In this document: positions 18,216-26,921 of the stretch, in pieces
How positions within the stretch are numbered: the stretch's first letter is position 1
Layout of the letters: each line of letters begins with the position of its first letter
Assembly: GCA_000613065.1 (NCBI GenBank)
Contig: CBZS010000471.1
Location: 1 to 33,979, forward strand
Origin: Richelia intracellularis
GTDB lineage: Bacteria; Cyanobacteriota; Cyanobacteriia; Cyanobacteriales; Nostocaceae
Reading direction: 5' to 3'
DNA: 33,979 bases
The notes under the pieces: model-generated
Seen by the model: only the letters and a program-made list of their open reading frames with translations
Database searches by the model: none
Told to the model about the DNA's origin: nothing
Translations under genes and position numbers: made by a program

Positions 18216-18422
18216 TTAAAATACCTCATCTTCGAGCCCGCGCCACCATTCTCCTAAATTCATCAAATCCTGGTGGATATCTGACAACTGTTGTACATAA
18301 TCTTGAGGGGGCAGGCTGGCTTTACTTTCTTCCAGTTTTTTCAGGCGTAGCTGAATTAACAACCAGGGTTTGGAAATTCCGTCCGTAGCTTCGATGTATT
18401 GTGCCAGATGTTTACTATCCAT
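18216..18422 (-). CDS. Small conserved cyanobacterial protein
   Basis: A 68-residue protein: MDSKHLAQYIEATDGISKPW, LLIQLRLKKLEESKASLPPQ, DYVQQLSDIHQDLMNLGEWW, RGLEDEVF. It is acidic, helical and soluble, with no signal peptide. I believe similar short proteins ending in DLMNLGEWWRGIEDEVF occur across cyanobacteria, but no function is known to me. The overlapping plus-strand frame at 18161-18388 is unlikely to be real. Confidence 0.6.
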   Translation of the reverse strand: MDSKHLAQYIEATDGISKPWLLIQLRLKKLEESKASLPPQDYVQQLSDIHQDLMNLGEWWRGLEDEVF

Positions 18423-18527
18423 AAAGGTTAAATTTGTTTTAGCCTATATAAGTGTTCTTAATTGTGAATGGGGATGGCATCACAAATCTTATTCTAAAGC
18501 ATCACTTCATATGCGAGTTTTATAAAG

Positions 18528-19283
18528 GGCATTGCATATTTGCGGGATGAATCAACTAAGTGCAGGTATTTTTCTATACCTAAAGTAGTTAACTAACAAT
18601 CGAATAGAGTGCAGAAGCATATCTACTGATTTAGAGTAGCATAATCTTTTTCGATCTAGACGTGGGAGATAATGACGTAAACGTGTGTTTTCCCCTTCTA
18701 CTCTGGTCATATATGTTTTGCTAATAATATGTTCTCCTGGTTCAATAAAACTGGCGTAAACTTTCCATCCATCTGTGACATAAAAATAGGACTTCCAGAG
18801 GTAGACAATATCCCACAAAGGTTGAAAGGTTTTTGCACTATGGTCTCCCAGTACCCAAGGTAAAATTCCTTCGCGGAAATGGTCTACTGCTGTCCACAAC
18901 CAAATTTTGTTTTTTTTTAACCGACGAAAGTTTCTAATTAGTCCAGTTCTTCAACTTATGGGATATGCTCTATTGATGGTGCATCTGGCAATTTTTCACC
19001 AACTTGTTTTACCCAACTAATTATGGTTGTGTGATGAACTGCTTTTTGGCGTTCAATAGCCCTAAATCCCGAGCCATTAACCTATGCTTTTAAGCATTCT
19101 TGTTTGATCTCATTTGAGTATCCTTTTGGTGGATTCATAAATATCTATAAATTGGCGTTCGCAATTTACACAAATGTGATTTTGTTTACCTCGATGTTTC
19201 CCATTCTTTCTAATCCTCGTAGACTTTGAGTATGGAAAATGCACAGTAGAATTCCTCAACTCATCCCTCTATTATGCAACGTC
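18528..19283 (-). mobile_element. IS1-family insertion sequence, degenerate; likely parent of the MITEs
   Basis: A 756-bp element bounded by GGCATTGCATATTTGCGGGA and the inverted end GAGGGATGA-type sequence CATCCCTCTATTATGCAACG TC. The minus strand carries an IS1-type transposase: the N-terminal zinc-finger part near 19140-19235 (KNGKHRGKQNHICVNCERQF; the first CxxC pair is lost), then AIERQKAVHHTTIISWVKQV in other frames, and the C-terminal DDE part at 18552-18899 (MWTAVDHFREGILPWVLGDH; YVTDGWKVYASFIEPGEHII; SKTYMTRVEGENTRLRHYLP). Frameshifts make it inactive. The flanks TTATAAAG and GAGTAAAG match at 5 of 8 bases. Its ends match those of the 91-bp MITEs. Confidence 0.88.
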
Positions 19284-19304
19284 GAGTAAAGGAATACTGC
19301 GACT

Positions 19305-19649
19305 CTAAGGAAACTTATTAGTTACTCGACCTAAAATCTTATCGATAGCCACAAAGCCATAAGAACGACTGTCGGTACTTGCTACATGGTTCTCTCCTAT
19401 AAGAAAACAGGACCCATCTTCAAGTACCGCAGCTACTCTTTTAACTATTTTGTTCTCTTGGAATGGATGTTGGGCAACGATGATATCGCCCACCTGTGGA
19501 AATGTATGGCTATAAGCTTGAGGATGGAACAAGATTTCCTCTCCTGGCTGCAATAGAGGAATCATTGAAGAACCTGTAACGCGTAATCTCTTCCTTGCAC
19601 CAACAAGTAATAGTAATAGCTTTTTAGCGGTGCTGGCTTCCTCAAGCAT
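19305..19649 (-). CDS. sodX: Nickel superoxide dismutase maturation protease SodX (S26 signal-peptidase type)
   Basis: A small peptidase that should remove the N-terminal propeptide of SodN so that the Ni-binding His becomes the first residue. From Met at 19649 it has 114 residues. The S26 serine lies in VTGSSMIPLLQPGEEILFHP (Ser28) and the lysine partner in NKIVKRVAAV (Lys70); GSCFLIGENHVASTDSRSYG is the box usual in S26 enzymes. A longer frame to 19751 overlaps sodN and is less likely. It starts 28 bases after the sodN stop in the same direction, the usual sodN-sodX pair. Confidence 0.88.
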   Translation of the reverse strand: MLEEASTAKKLLLLLVGARKRLRVTGSSMIPLLQPGEEILFHPQAYSHTFPQVGDIIVAQHPFQENKIVKRVAAVLEDGSCFLIGENHVASTDSRSYGFVAIDKILGRVTNKFP

Positions 19650-19677
19650 AGCTGCTCGCAAATAATTATAGATTTGC

Positions 19678-20169
19678 TTAACTAGCTTTGTACCAGGTAA
19701 TATCCCGATTCTTGGTAGCCCAGAACATTTCATGAATTCTTTCCACGGCATCCATAAGTTGCTGAGCGTGTTGTAAATTCACTTCTACTTTACAAGCGGA
19801 ACAGAGTTTTGCTGCCTTCCAGAAAGTATCGTGTAAATCAGGATATTGTTCGAGATGGACTGGTTTAAAGTAATCAGTCCAAAGAATTAGTAAATCCTCT
19901 TTAGTCTTTTGGGCTTGCTCTTCTTTAATGGCTATATAGCGAGATAATGTATTTTGATAGGCGATGGTTGCTGCTTCATCCCCAGCAGCAGGTTCCAACA
20001 CCATAATTTTTTTAGTCATGGATAATACAGCTTCCGCAGTAATTCTGGCAGATGCGGGGTCGTAAACACCACAAGGACCATCACAGTGGGCGTGTACTTC
20101 TGGCGCCGGGAAGAAGTTTTTCAGTGCGGTAGCAAGTTTATTGAACATGTGATCTACAGATTTACTCAT
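19678..20169 (-). CDS. sodN: Nickel-containing superoxide dismutase
   Basis: A 163-residue precursor of the Ni-dependent superoxide dismutase, which converts superoxide to hydrogen peroxide and oxygen. The nickel hook is HCDGPCGVYDP at residues 28-38: after cleavage behind Ala27, His28 becomes residue 1 and Cys29 and Cys33 become Cys2 and Cys6. The propeptide is residues 1-27. The rest (ARITAEAVLSMTKKIMVLEP; TDYFKPVHLEQYPDLHDTFW; AAKLCSACKVEVNLQHAQQL) is the four-helix bundle typical of the family. The maturation protease gene sodX follows. It is intact despite the nearby IS1 element. Confidence 0.96.
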   Translation of the reverse strand: MSKSVDHMFNKLATALKNFFPAPEVHAHCDGPCGVYDPASARITAEAVLSMTKKIMVLEPAAGDEAATIAYQNTLSRYIAIKEEQAQKTKEDLLILWTDYFKPVHLEQYPDLHDTFWKAAKLCSACKVEVNLQHAQQLMDAVERIHEMFWATKNRDITWYKAS

Positions 20170-20467
20170 CTTGGGAATGTATGAAAAGAATTTAGTTCAG
20201 TATTGAGAAGAAAAAGATATACAAAAAATATCCCCCCCTACCCCATATAGCTTAGTGCGATTCGTTTTACCAAGCAACCCACAAATTCATTAGTTCAATT
20301 TATCAATTGTGTGACTTGAGTAGGAAAAGCTGTACTTGATATTCGGTAAGGGTTAAAAGACAAAAACCTCAGTTATTTTCAAGGGAGCATCCTTAATTTT
20401 AATAAAGACTTGTACCCCATCCATACCCTAGAAGGATAAGGATACTGTTGGTCATTTATGGGTAATG

Positions 20468-20640
20468 CCCTTGGCAATGACCACAATCTCGCCATCAAGA
20501 TTCTATGGTGATCCAATAGCCGAACCATCGCGTTGCGGGGGTTCCCTCCGTTGTAGCAGCTACTGTCTAAGTCCCTGCTACAATGGAGGGAGTATTTGGG
20601 GCACTCGAGTCATTGTTTCTACCCACACTGGGGCTCAGCT
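20468..20640 (+). ncRNA. Possible structured RNA (6S-like shape), unproven
   Basis: The only plus-strand open frame here (64 residues) does not look like protein. Instead the sequence can fold: a long hairpin CCCTCCGTTGTAGCAG (20544-20559) with CTGCTACAATGGAGGG (20575-20590; one G-U pair), and an outer stem CAATGAC (20475-20481) with GTCATTG (20609-20615). Between them are unpaired stretches on both sides. A long terminal hairpin, open centre and closing stem recall 6S RNA, but I cannot match the sequence to a known 6S. A strong hairpin follows at 20647. The ends given are approximate. Confidence 0.3.
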
Positions 20641-20646
20641 ACTATT

Positions 20647-20688
20647 AGGCACAAAATAAGCCCACTTTCGTAGGCTTATTTTGTGCCT
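20647..20688. terminator. Probable bidirectional terminator, 16-bp perfect stem
   Basis: AGGCACAAAATAAGCC and GGCTTATTTTGTGCCT pair perfectly around a 10-base loop. The AAAATAAGCC...GGCTTATTTT core is typical of bidirectional terminators. It lies downstream of panC-cmk (leftward) and downstream of the possible plus-strand RNA. Confidence 0.6.
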
Positions 20689-20753
20689 CTATGCTTCTAG
20701 CCTTTAGATGCTTTTCAGAATATGGAGTTTTCTCGCCTTTGTCGCCATAAGTT

Positions 20754-22355
20754 TTATGACTCAGATATAAACTGTTGGGATTTCTGAATAATCAGTTCTG
20801 TCACTTGCGATATATCTAAGCCATCGGTATTAATCTCAATGGCATCACTGGCTTTTTGTAAGGGTGAAACTGCCCGGTTACTGTCTTTCCAATCTCGTTC
20901 GGCAATATCTTTTTCTAACTGTGCTAAAGGTACCTCTGGTTCACCCTGCTTTTGAAAGTCTTGTTGGCGGCGAACTGCCCTCTCTCTTACGGATGCAGTT
21001 AGAAAAATTTTTACTTCAGCATTAGGGAAAACACTAGTTCCTATATCCCTACCTTCTGCCACCAATCCACCTTTTTTACCCCAGCTTTGTTGCTGCTTAA
21101 CTAAAGCTTGACGGACAGATTTTTGGGCAGCGATCGCAGATACGTTGGCTGTCACTTCCACGGAACGAATTGCCTGAGTAACATCATTTCCATTAATCCC
21201 AACCCGCACTGGAAATTTTACATCTTGACTGGGAGTAAGTTCGAGCGCGCACCGACTTACAAGTTCTGCGATCGCGCATTCATCATCCATGGGAATGCCC
21301 TGTTGTAATACTAACCAAGTCACAGCCCTATACATAGCACCAGTGTCTAAATATACTAAACAGAGCTTATTTGCAACTTGGCGAGCAGCCGTAGATTTAC
21401 CGGCTCCCGCAGGTCCATCAATAGCAATGATGGGTTGGCGATCGCGCAGAATGATATTGTCAATTAAGCGAGTATCACCCAGACGAGCAGCGATCGCTAA
21501 CATTCCTTCCTCCTTAACTCTATCTATAGGCATTAATGTATTCGGCTCTACCAATTCAATGTATTCCACGGATAACTTACTAATTTGTGCCATCTCTGTC
21601 CGCACCAGGTCGATAAGAGCGTTAGCATGACGCACACCAGAGCGAAAACCAGCTTCAGCTTGCAGCAAGCCACGATACAATCCAGTTGCTTGTTGCCTTT
21701 GTTCTGTTGTCAAATACTGGTTGCGGGAACTTAAAGCTAACCCTGATGCTTCTCGCACAATCGGACAAGCAACAATTTCCATGGGCAAATTCAAATCAGC
21801 TACTAGCTTCTTAATAATTGCTAGTTGTTGACCATCTTTTTGACCGAAATATGCTCGTTCAGGCTGCACCAGGTTAAAAAGCTTAGTTACTATTGTTGCC
21901 ACACCCTGAAAGTGACCTAGTCGAGAACGACCACATAAGCCAGATATAATAACAGATGGTGGGATCACTTGTGTAACCGAGAATTCTGGTAAATTCTTCA
22001 GTTCAATGCCCATCTCCTCCGGAGTTGGGGCAAAAATTGCATCTACCCCAGCTTGTTCGCACAATTGGTAATCTTGCTCTAAAATTCGAGGATAACGCTG
22101 ATAATCCTCGTTGGGACCAAATTGTAGAGGATTGACAAAAATGCTGACAATTACTACGCGATTTTCTTTCCTCGCCCTGTCTATAAGACTTAAATGCCCG
22201 GTGTGCAAAGCTCCCATGGTGGGAACTAAGCCTACAACAGTACAGAACCAGCCAATTCCATCCCAAGATCTTGGCTGTTCTACTAGGCAACTAGCTTCTA
22301 AGCGGCATTTAGCCACATAGCAACGCAAGGCTGCAATGGTTGTCAGCAAGCGCAC
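20754..22355 (-). CDS. panC-cmk: Bifunctional pantoate--beta-alanine ligase / cytidylate kinase
   Basis: A 533-residue fusion typical of cyanobacteria. Residues about 1-300 are PanC, which makes pantothenate (CoA precursor) from pantoate, beta-alanine and ATP: VGLVPTMGALHTGHLSLIDR, VIVSIFVNPLQFGPNEDYQR, RAYFGQKDGQQLAIIKKLVA, and IVREASGLALSSRNQYL. Residues about 305-533 are cytidylate kinase, which phosphorylates CMP and dCMP: the P-loop IAIDGPAGAGKSTAARQVAN, YLDTGAMYRAVTWLVLQQGI, LVAEGRDIGTSVFPNAEVKI and the lid region RAVRRQQDFQKQGEPEVPL. A stretch of about 30 residues before VGLVPTMG is longer than in stand-alone PanC, as in related fusions. Intact. Confidence 0.96.
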   Translation of the reverse strand: MRLLTTIAALRCYVAKCRLEASCLVEQPRSWDGIGWFCTVVGLVPTMGALHTGHLSLIDRARKENRVVIVSIFVNPLQFGPNEDYQRYPRILEQDYQLCEQAGVDAIFAPTPEEMGIELKNLPEFSVTQVIPPSVIISGLCGRSRLGHFQGVATIVTKLFNLVQPERAYFGQKDGQQLAIIKKLVADLNLPMEIVACPIVREASGLALSSRNQYLTTEQRQQATGLYRGLLQAEAGFRSGVRHANALIDLVRTEMAQISKLSVEYIELVEPNTLMPIDRVKEEGMLAIAARLGDTRLIDNIILRDRQPIIAIDGPAGAGKSTAARQVANKLCLVYLDTGAMYRAVTWLVLQQGIPMDDECAIAELVSRCALELTPSQDVKFPVRVGINGNDVTQAIRSVEVTANVSAIAAQKSVRQALVKQQQSWGKKGGLVAEGRDIGTSVFPNAEVKIFLTASVRERAVRRQQDFQKQGEPEVPLAQLEKDIAERDWKDSNRAVSPLQKASDAIEINTDGLDISQVTELIIQKSQQFISES

Positions 22356-22645
22356 AAAAATTCCCCTACTTTTAATCTAGTTTTCCCCCGTTAACTTATA
22401 TCCGAAATTGAGGTAAGAGGCTAGACCCCCAGGGTAATCTTGTTTGGTTATGGACTATATAAATGCCCATAGACGCTTCTTTTCCAAAAAGCAAAATAAA
22501 TTATAAAGTTTTACTTTTCCTTTGTTGTTAATTATGTAATGTTTCTCCATGGGTGTCCACCATCAGATAATTTAATCTGCAAATTAAAGAAACCAGATTT
22601 CCTATAGTGCGTTTGTTTTACCTTGAATGCTGACACTAATGAAGT
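22356..22645. other. Intergenic region, no gene seen
   Basis: About 290 bases between the panC-cmk start and the stop of the RlpA gene (both leftward). No coding frame, RNA gene or clear terminator is seen. Confidence 0.4.
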
Positions 22646-23752
22646 TTACCTGCCTAGTACTTGAATCCTTACAGGTGCAATTCCTCTACGAATGATTCCT
22701 AACACCCGTGCTGCTCCGTAAGACAAGTCAATGACTCGACCACGGATGAATGGACCGCGATCGTTGATTCGCACAATAACCGAGCGACCATTACGGGGAT
22801 TAGTAACCCGAACCCTAGTACCGAAAGGTAAGGTACGATGGGCAGCAGTCATCCCTTCTGGATTAAATCTTTCTCCAGAGGCAGTTTTATTTCCAGAAAA
22901 GTCGTAGCCATAGAAGGAAGCAATACCTCTAAAGAGACCGCCAACTCTTCTTATTAGACTATAACCCCTTCTCCCTCTTGTTTTACTTGTGTGGTGAGCT
23001 ATCAGAACTTTCCCTGACTCTTTCGCTGTCAGCTCGTTAAGAACTGGTAAGTTCTCAATAGCTTTTAAGGGAGGTGCTTGCCCTACTAATCTCCGCAAGC
23101 GGTTGGTTACTTGTAGTGCGTCTTGCGCTGGGTCTTTGGTAGTATCTGGTAGTCTTGTGTCCTTATTGATTTCTACCAGTTCCGCATCATTAATTTTGAT
23201 TACATATGATTCAGGGATACCACTCTCTGAAGCTATAGTAGGTTTACTGCTTCCTTTCCAACTGACAGAAATATTGTTAGCGTCTACTTCTCCCTGGTTC
23301 AACTGGTTGAGTGATGCCGCTAAAACTCCCGCTCTGGTCACAGGATCGTTGCTGTTAGGTAAAATTTGGTTTCCAGCGTCTGCCACTTTAGCAGATTTCT
23401 TCTTTGCAGAAAGATGTAAGCCTACCCGATTAGTTCTAGCAACTACTTCCATTTCTGTTTCGCTGTTGTTAGCTGACGTAGAGCCTAGGAATGTGACTAC
23501 GGGGATGTTCTTAACAAATAAGGTTGCAGCTTGACGACCTTCCAGCTCATGGGTATGAACTTTTGCAATCACACTATTAGAAGTAGGTCTGGCTCTTTGG
23601 TATTGGTATTTTCCCACCTTAATTACGTTACTGGTTGATAACGATTGGGAAGAATTAGCCTTTCCTCTCGTCGTCTCTGAGCGAACAATTGAGGGTGTAC
23701 CTGCAATAGTTGTAGACAGAGCAACAGCGATCCACAATTTTCTTTGATTCAT
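22646..23752 (-). CDS. RlpA-like septal ring lytic transglycosylase, exported
   Basis: A 368-residue secreted protein. A signal peptide is likely ([20 protein letters not shown], then SIVRSE, residues 1-26). A long variable region (about 30-270) with low-complexity polar sequence follows. The C-terminal double-psi beta-barrel domain (about 275-368) matches Rlp[78 protein letters not shown]. RlpA proteins cleave peptidoglycan lacking peptide side chains at the septum. The catalytic Asp of E. coli RlpA corresponds to the conserved INDRGPF block. No SPOR domain is present, as in other short RlpA-like proteins of cyanobacteria. Confidence 0.87.
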   Translation of the reverse strand: MNQRKLWIAVALSTTIAGTPSIVRSETTRGKANSSQSLSTSNVIKVGKYQYQRARPTSNSVIAKVHTHELEGRQAATLFVKNIPVVTFLGSTSANNSETEMEVVARTNRVGLHLSAKKKSAKVADAGNQILPNSNDPVTRAGVLAASLNQLNQGEVDANNISVSWKGSSKPTIASESGIPESYVIKINDAELVEINKDTRLPDTTKDPAQDALQVTNRLRRLVGQAPPLKAIENLPVLNELTAKESGKVLIAHHTSKTRGRRGYSLIRRVGGLFRGIASFYGYDFSGNKTASGERFNPEGMTAAHRTLPFGTRVRVTNPRNGRSVIVRINDRGPFIRGRVIDLSYGAARVLGIIRRGIAPVRIQVLGR

Positions 23753-24240
23753 GCGTCCGATTTATAAGCGACTGAAGAACTAAATAGTTTTTACTCTGGC
23801 TGAAATCATGTATGCGTTATTGATGATACCTGATTGGCAAGCCTAAGTCGTTCTTCTTTCACTTTTTGCTGATAACTGCAACAGATTAACACGATTTTTT
23901 GAACTTGGGGAACAGGGTTTTGCCTTAGGTATTGGTAACTTTATGCAAATAAAAATAGTTAAAGACCCATGAAACCTTTCTTTGTTGAGGATTTCAAGTA
24001 TCTTACCTTTTTTTGATGAATATTAGAAAAAATTTAAACATCGCTTACAAGTATTTATTTTTTATATATATTCATTTACTTTTGATCTATGACATCTAAA
24101 GGCAGTTAATTTGTAACTAAATAGACATTAGAGAAATAAAATTTACTCAGCGGCAAAATTATCTTCTTAAAGAAGATAAATGACTGTTTTTGTGAGTGTT
24201 GTCTTCTTGCCGATCGGAAACTGGATTCCTAAATCAATTG
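23753..24240. other. Intergenic region, no gene seen
   Basis: About 490 AT-rich bases upstream of the RlpA gene up to the ISKra4 end at 24241. It should carry the rlpA promoter. No believable gene is visible. Confidence 0.4.
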
Positions 24241-25461
24241 GGTGCGACTCTTTTGGTAGTACGGAGTATGATATAAGAATAATAAATGACAAGTCAACCA
24301 GAGTAGTATTGACAGCCAAAAATGTACTTGATGGAATTGGCTTGTGAAAAGTGACAAAACAGGAACAGTTCCACACCCTATGCAAGGATCTAGATCAAAT
24401 CAAGGTATGTTTTGGTCACAAGCACGAGAACTATTTGAACAGATAGTTAGTTGATTAGACTCAGACAGCATTTCTCGGTTAGAACATTCCCAGATAGAGA
24501 GTAAGTTATTTGAGAATGGATACGAACTATTGAGACGGTTGTTACAAACAAAGATACTTTGATAAACGCACTCAAGATCAAATAGAGGAAGAGTGTGCAG
24601 GCACAGACTCAGTAAACAGAACACACAAGAAAAAATTGTCGCGGAAATTGACCACATTATTTGGCACAGTAATCGCCAATAGAATGGGTTATGGACGAAG
24701 AAAGATAAATACGCTATTTACTTTGGAGCGGGAGTTTAATCTACCAGCACAGCAATATTCTCATGGACTAAGACAGGGATATTATCCATGTGATTGAGTA
24801 TTTCTGGAAAGTTGCATTTGTCTTTTATGCTCAGACTTCAACACAGGCAGAAGCTTGGGTGAGCAAATGTTTACAGCTTATCCTTGAAGGGAAATCGACG
24901 TTGTATAAGTGCGGGATGAATTAGGGTTTGAAACCATTGAGAAATCGTTGAAAATTTAGTGAAATCATCCCCTGATTCAGCAACGCCGGTAAATCAAGTT
25001 CAGTTGCCCCAGCTATGCGCCGGAGTACGACTTTACCCAAACTTACCGCCCAAGAAGGTAAACCCGTGGATACCTGTGCTAGATATTTACTTAACAATGC
25101 CAAATACCTCAAATATGACGATTACTTAAAAGCTGGATTCCCCATCGCCACGGGGGTGATTGAGGGTGCTTGTGCCACCTGATTAAAGACAGACAGGATG
25201 GATATCACTGGGGCTAGATGGGCCATGAGGGATGCTGAGGCTCTTTTACCCCTGGGCTCTTTATACATAAGTGCCGATTGGGATGAGTATTGGCAGTTTC
25301 ATCTACAACAAGAACATAAACCCAATCACCTGACTTTCTACTCTAGTGGTATTCCTTTGAGCAAGCAAGTTATCAAAGCAAAGCTCGTTGTTCTACTACC
25401 CCTCCACCTCTTCCAATACCTCTCTAAGTTCCACTCTCCGTCTTACTAAAAGAGTCGCACC
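24241..25461 (+). mobile_element. ISKra4-family element, copy A, degenerate, with MITE inside
   Basis: About 1.22 kb bounded by GGTGCGACTCTTTTGGTAGT on the left and the inverted repeat CTTACTAAAAGAGTCGCACC on the right. The plus strand encodes an ISKra4 transposase in fragments: FWSQARELFEQIVS (near 24410), SDSISRLEHSQIESKLFENG, LPAQQYSHGLRQGYY (near 24740), HVIEYFWKVAFVFYAQTSTQ with AEAWVSKCLQLILEGKS (24790-24896), then after the MITE LTAQEGKPVDTCARYLLNNA, FPIATGVIEGACAT and MDITGARWAMRDAEALLPLG (25040-25260). Stops and frameshifts show it is dead. No clear target duplication is seen. Confidence 0.88.
24897..24987 (-). mobile_element. MITE, 91-bp family, copy 7 (inside ISKra4 copy A)
   Basis: An inverted 91-bp copy from GACGTTGTATAAGTGCGGGA to CTGATTCAGCAACGCC. 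The flanks GGGAAATC and GGTAAATC agree at 7 of 8. Removal joins EGKS to SSVAP-type sequence in the transposase frame, so it inserted into a formerly intact ISKra4 gene. Confidence 0.93.
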
Positions 25462-25537
25462 GAAATACTTTCTTATAGGATTCATGAGCAGATATACTTA
25501 TGAATAGCAAAGAAATATCTGGCATCAAATACAAGAT

Positions 25538-26435
25538 TATATCCCACTAATATAATTTTGTTAATCCAAATATCGATTGTTCCAAGAGACAAAAAGCATC
25601 AAAACAAGCTGAAATTCTTTTCCATCTGACAACAAGACGACGATATTTTTTTTGAAACCATGGGAAACAACGTTCTTGTTGAAAACGTGAGGCGGAAATT
25701 TTAATGGGTATGCCCTTGTTCTTCTTTGTCTTCCAAAGCTACTTGGGCCATTGCGGCCTAATACCACCTCTACGTAAAGCACCGTCCTTATCCTTAGAAT
25801 CGTAGCCTTTGTCAGCAGCAAGCACTTTCAGGGGCTTAGGGGGTCTACCGCGTTTGTTGGTCTTAACCTTTACACTGTCTAGAAGTGGTATCACCTGATC
25901 TCTTTCACTACCTACCATTGGCAGGGCAGTTGTGATGCGATTGGATAAAGGCATTCCTGAGCCTTCAGTAAGAGTGTGTATAAAAATCCCCTTTCCTTTT
26001 CCACCGTAAGCAAGACCATCACCACGGCCCTTCCCAGGGGAAAAAAGACCCGTCCACCGCGCCATAACTCCAGTTTATTAACCCTTTCTTTCTCTTCTCC
26101 AATTCCCAATATTCGTGCTTGTAAAGCCTCTAAGGTCCCGTCCAACTGCCAACGTTTGAGCCATCGATGTGAGAGCTCTTTTATGCCCATATTTCTCCTT
26201 TTGGAACGTAACACCAACGACACCCTGTTATCAATCTATACAGTAAGGTATTGAGTACATAACGAAATGAAGAATGTGGCATTACTCGTTCGCGTTTCTC
26301 TGGCGGTTTTGGAAAAATATCCTCAAACAAAGACCACTCCAAATGACTCAGTCCTTCAAAACGTCCAGTCATCACATGATATAATCCCTCTTACTTAACA
26401 GGCATATTATCACCTTCTACTATTAGTGGGATATA
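25538..26435 (-). mobile_element. IS5-family element (second type), degenerate
   Basis: An 898-bp element with perfect 15-bp terminal repeats TATATCCCACTAATA. The minus strand gives a complete but frameshifted IS5-type transposase: GRFEGLSHLEWSLFEDIFPK and LNTLLYRLITGCRWCYVPKG (26181-26375), HRWLKRWQLDGTLEALQARI (near 26120), TLTEGSGMPLSNRITTALPM, ERDQVIPLLDSVKVKTNKRG and KVLAADKGYDSKDKDG (25750-25990), and CFLSLGTIDIWINKIILVG at the end. It differs in sequence and ends from the other IS5 elements here. I see no clear target duplication. Confidence 0.88.
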
Positions 26436-26758
26436 TTCAAGGTTTTGGCTGGGATGCAATGAAAAAGCTGGGAAATATTTATTATTATAAGATATAGTAG
26501 ACACTGGCAACAATGGCAATTTTACACCTTTTTCAGTATCTATTAACTGTGTAAGGAAGGCAGATAATTTTCTCCCAAGTGGTTGAAGGGATAAACTTAT
26601 TTGTAATAATAGACACGCCTGTACTGATATAATACAAACAAATTTCGGTATTGAGGGTAACTTATAACTGATTTTGATTGTTGAGTATCTTCCATCGGTT
26701 GTGCTGCTGTAATAAATCTACTCCAGATTACAAAATCTTAAATAGACATCTGAGGAAG
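26436..26758. other. Intergenic region, no gene seen
   Basis: About 320 AT-rich bases between the IS5-type element and a possible small gene. It may contain the promoter for the peroxiredoxin transcript. No gene or RNA is recognised. Confidence 0.35.
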
Positions 26759-26887
26759 ATGTGTGATGACTGCTGGAAAGAATTCTGGTCGCAATTTTGG
26801 GAATTAATTCCCTCATGTAAATTAATTTACATGAAGAGAACTAGACTGGAAGTAGGTGTTTTATGTGATGATTGCGAAGTAAAATAA
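26759..26887 (+). CDS. Possible small protein with two CDDC motifs
   Basis: A 42-residue open frame: MCDDCWKEFWSQFWELIPSC, KLIYMKRTRLEVGVLCDDCE, VK. Two Cys-Asp-Asp-Cys pairs at residues 2-5 and 36-39 could bind one metal ion like a zinc ribbon. A purine-rich GAGGAAG lies just before the ATG. It ends 34 bases upstream of the peroxiredoxin gene, in the same direction. I know no homologue; it may be real, a leftover fragment or chance. Confidence 0.3.
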   Translation: MCDDCWKEFWSQFWELIPSCKLIYMKRTRLEVGVLCDDCEVK

Positions 26888-26921
26888 TTATGCTTTTTAA
26901 ACGCAACAGGGAATCTTTGAT

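Noticed and set aside
18161-18388. Plus-strand frame of 75 residues near purM
   Set aside because: Overlaps the conserved small minus-strand gene at 18216-18422, which looks far more protein-like.
20465-20659. Plus-strand open frame of 64 residues between sodN and panC-cmk
   Set aside because: Composition rich in Ser, Cys and Gly without family resemblance, and the DNA is dominated by inverted repeats; better seen as possible RNA or spacer.
21289-21630. Plus-strand frame of 113 residues within panC-cmk
   Set aside because: Shadow of the opposite strand of a well-conserved gene.
23103-23534. Plus-strand frame of 143 residues opposite the RlpA gene
   Set aside because: It is antisense to a clearly recognisable gene and has no family features.
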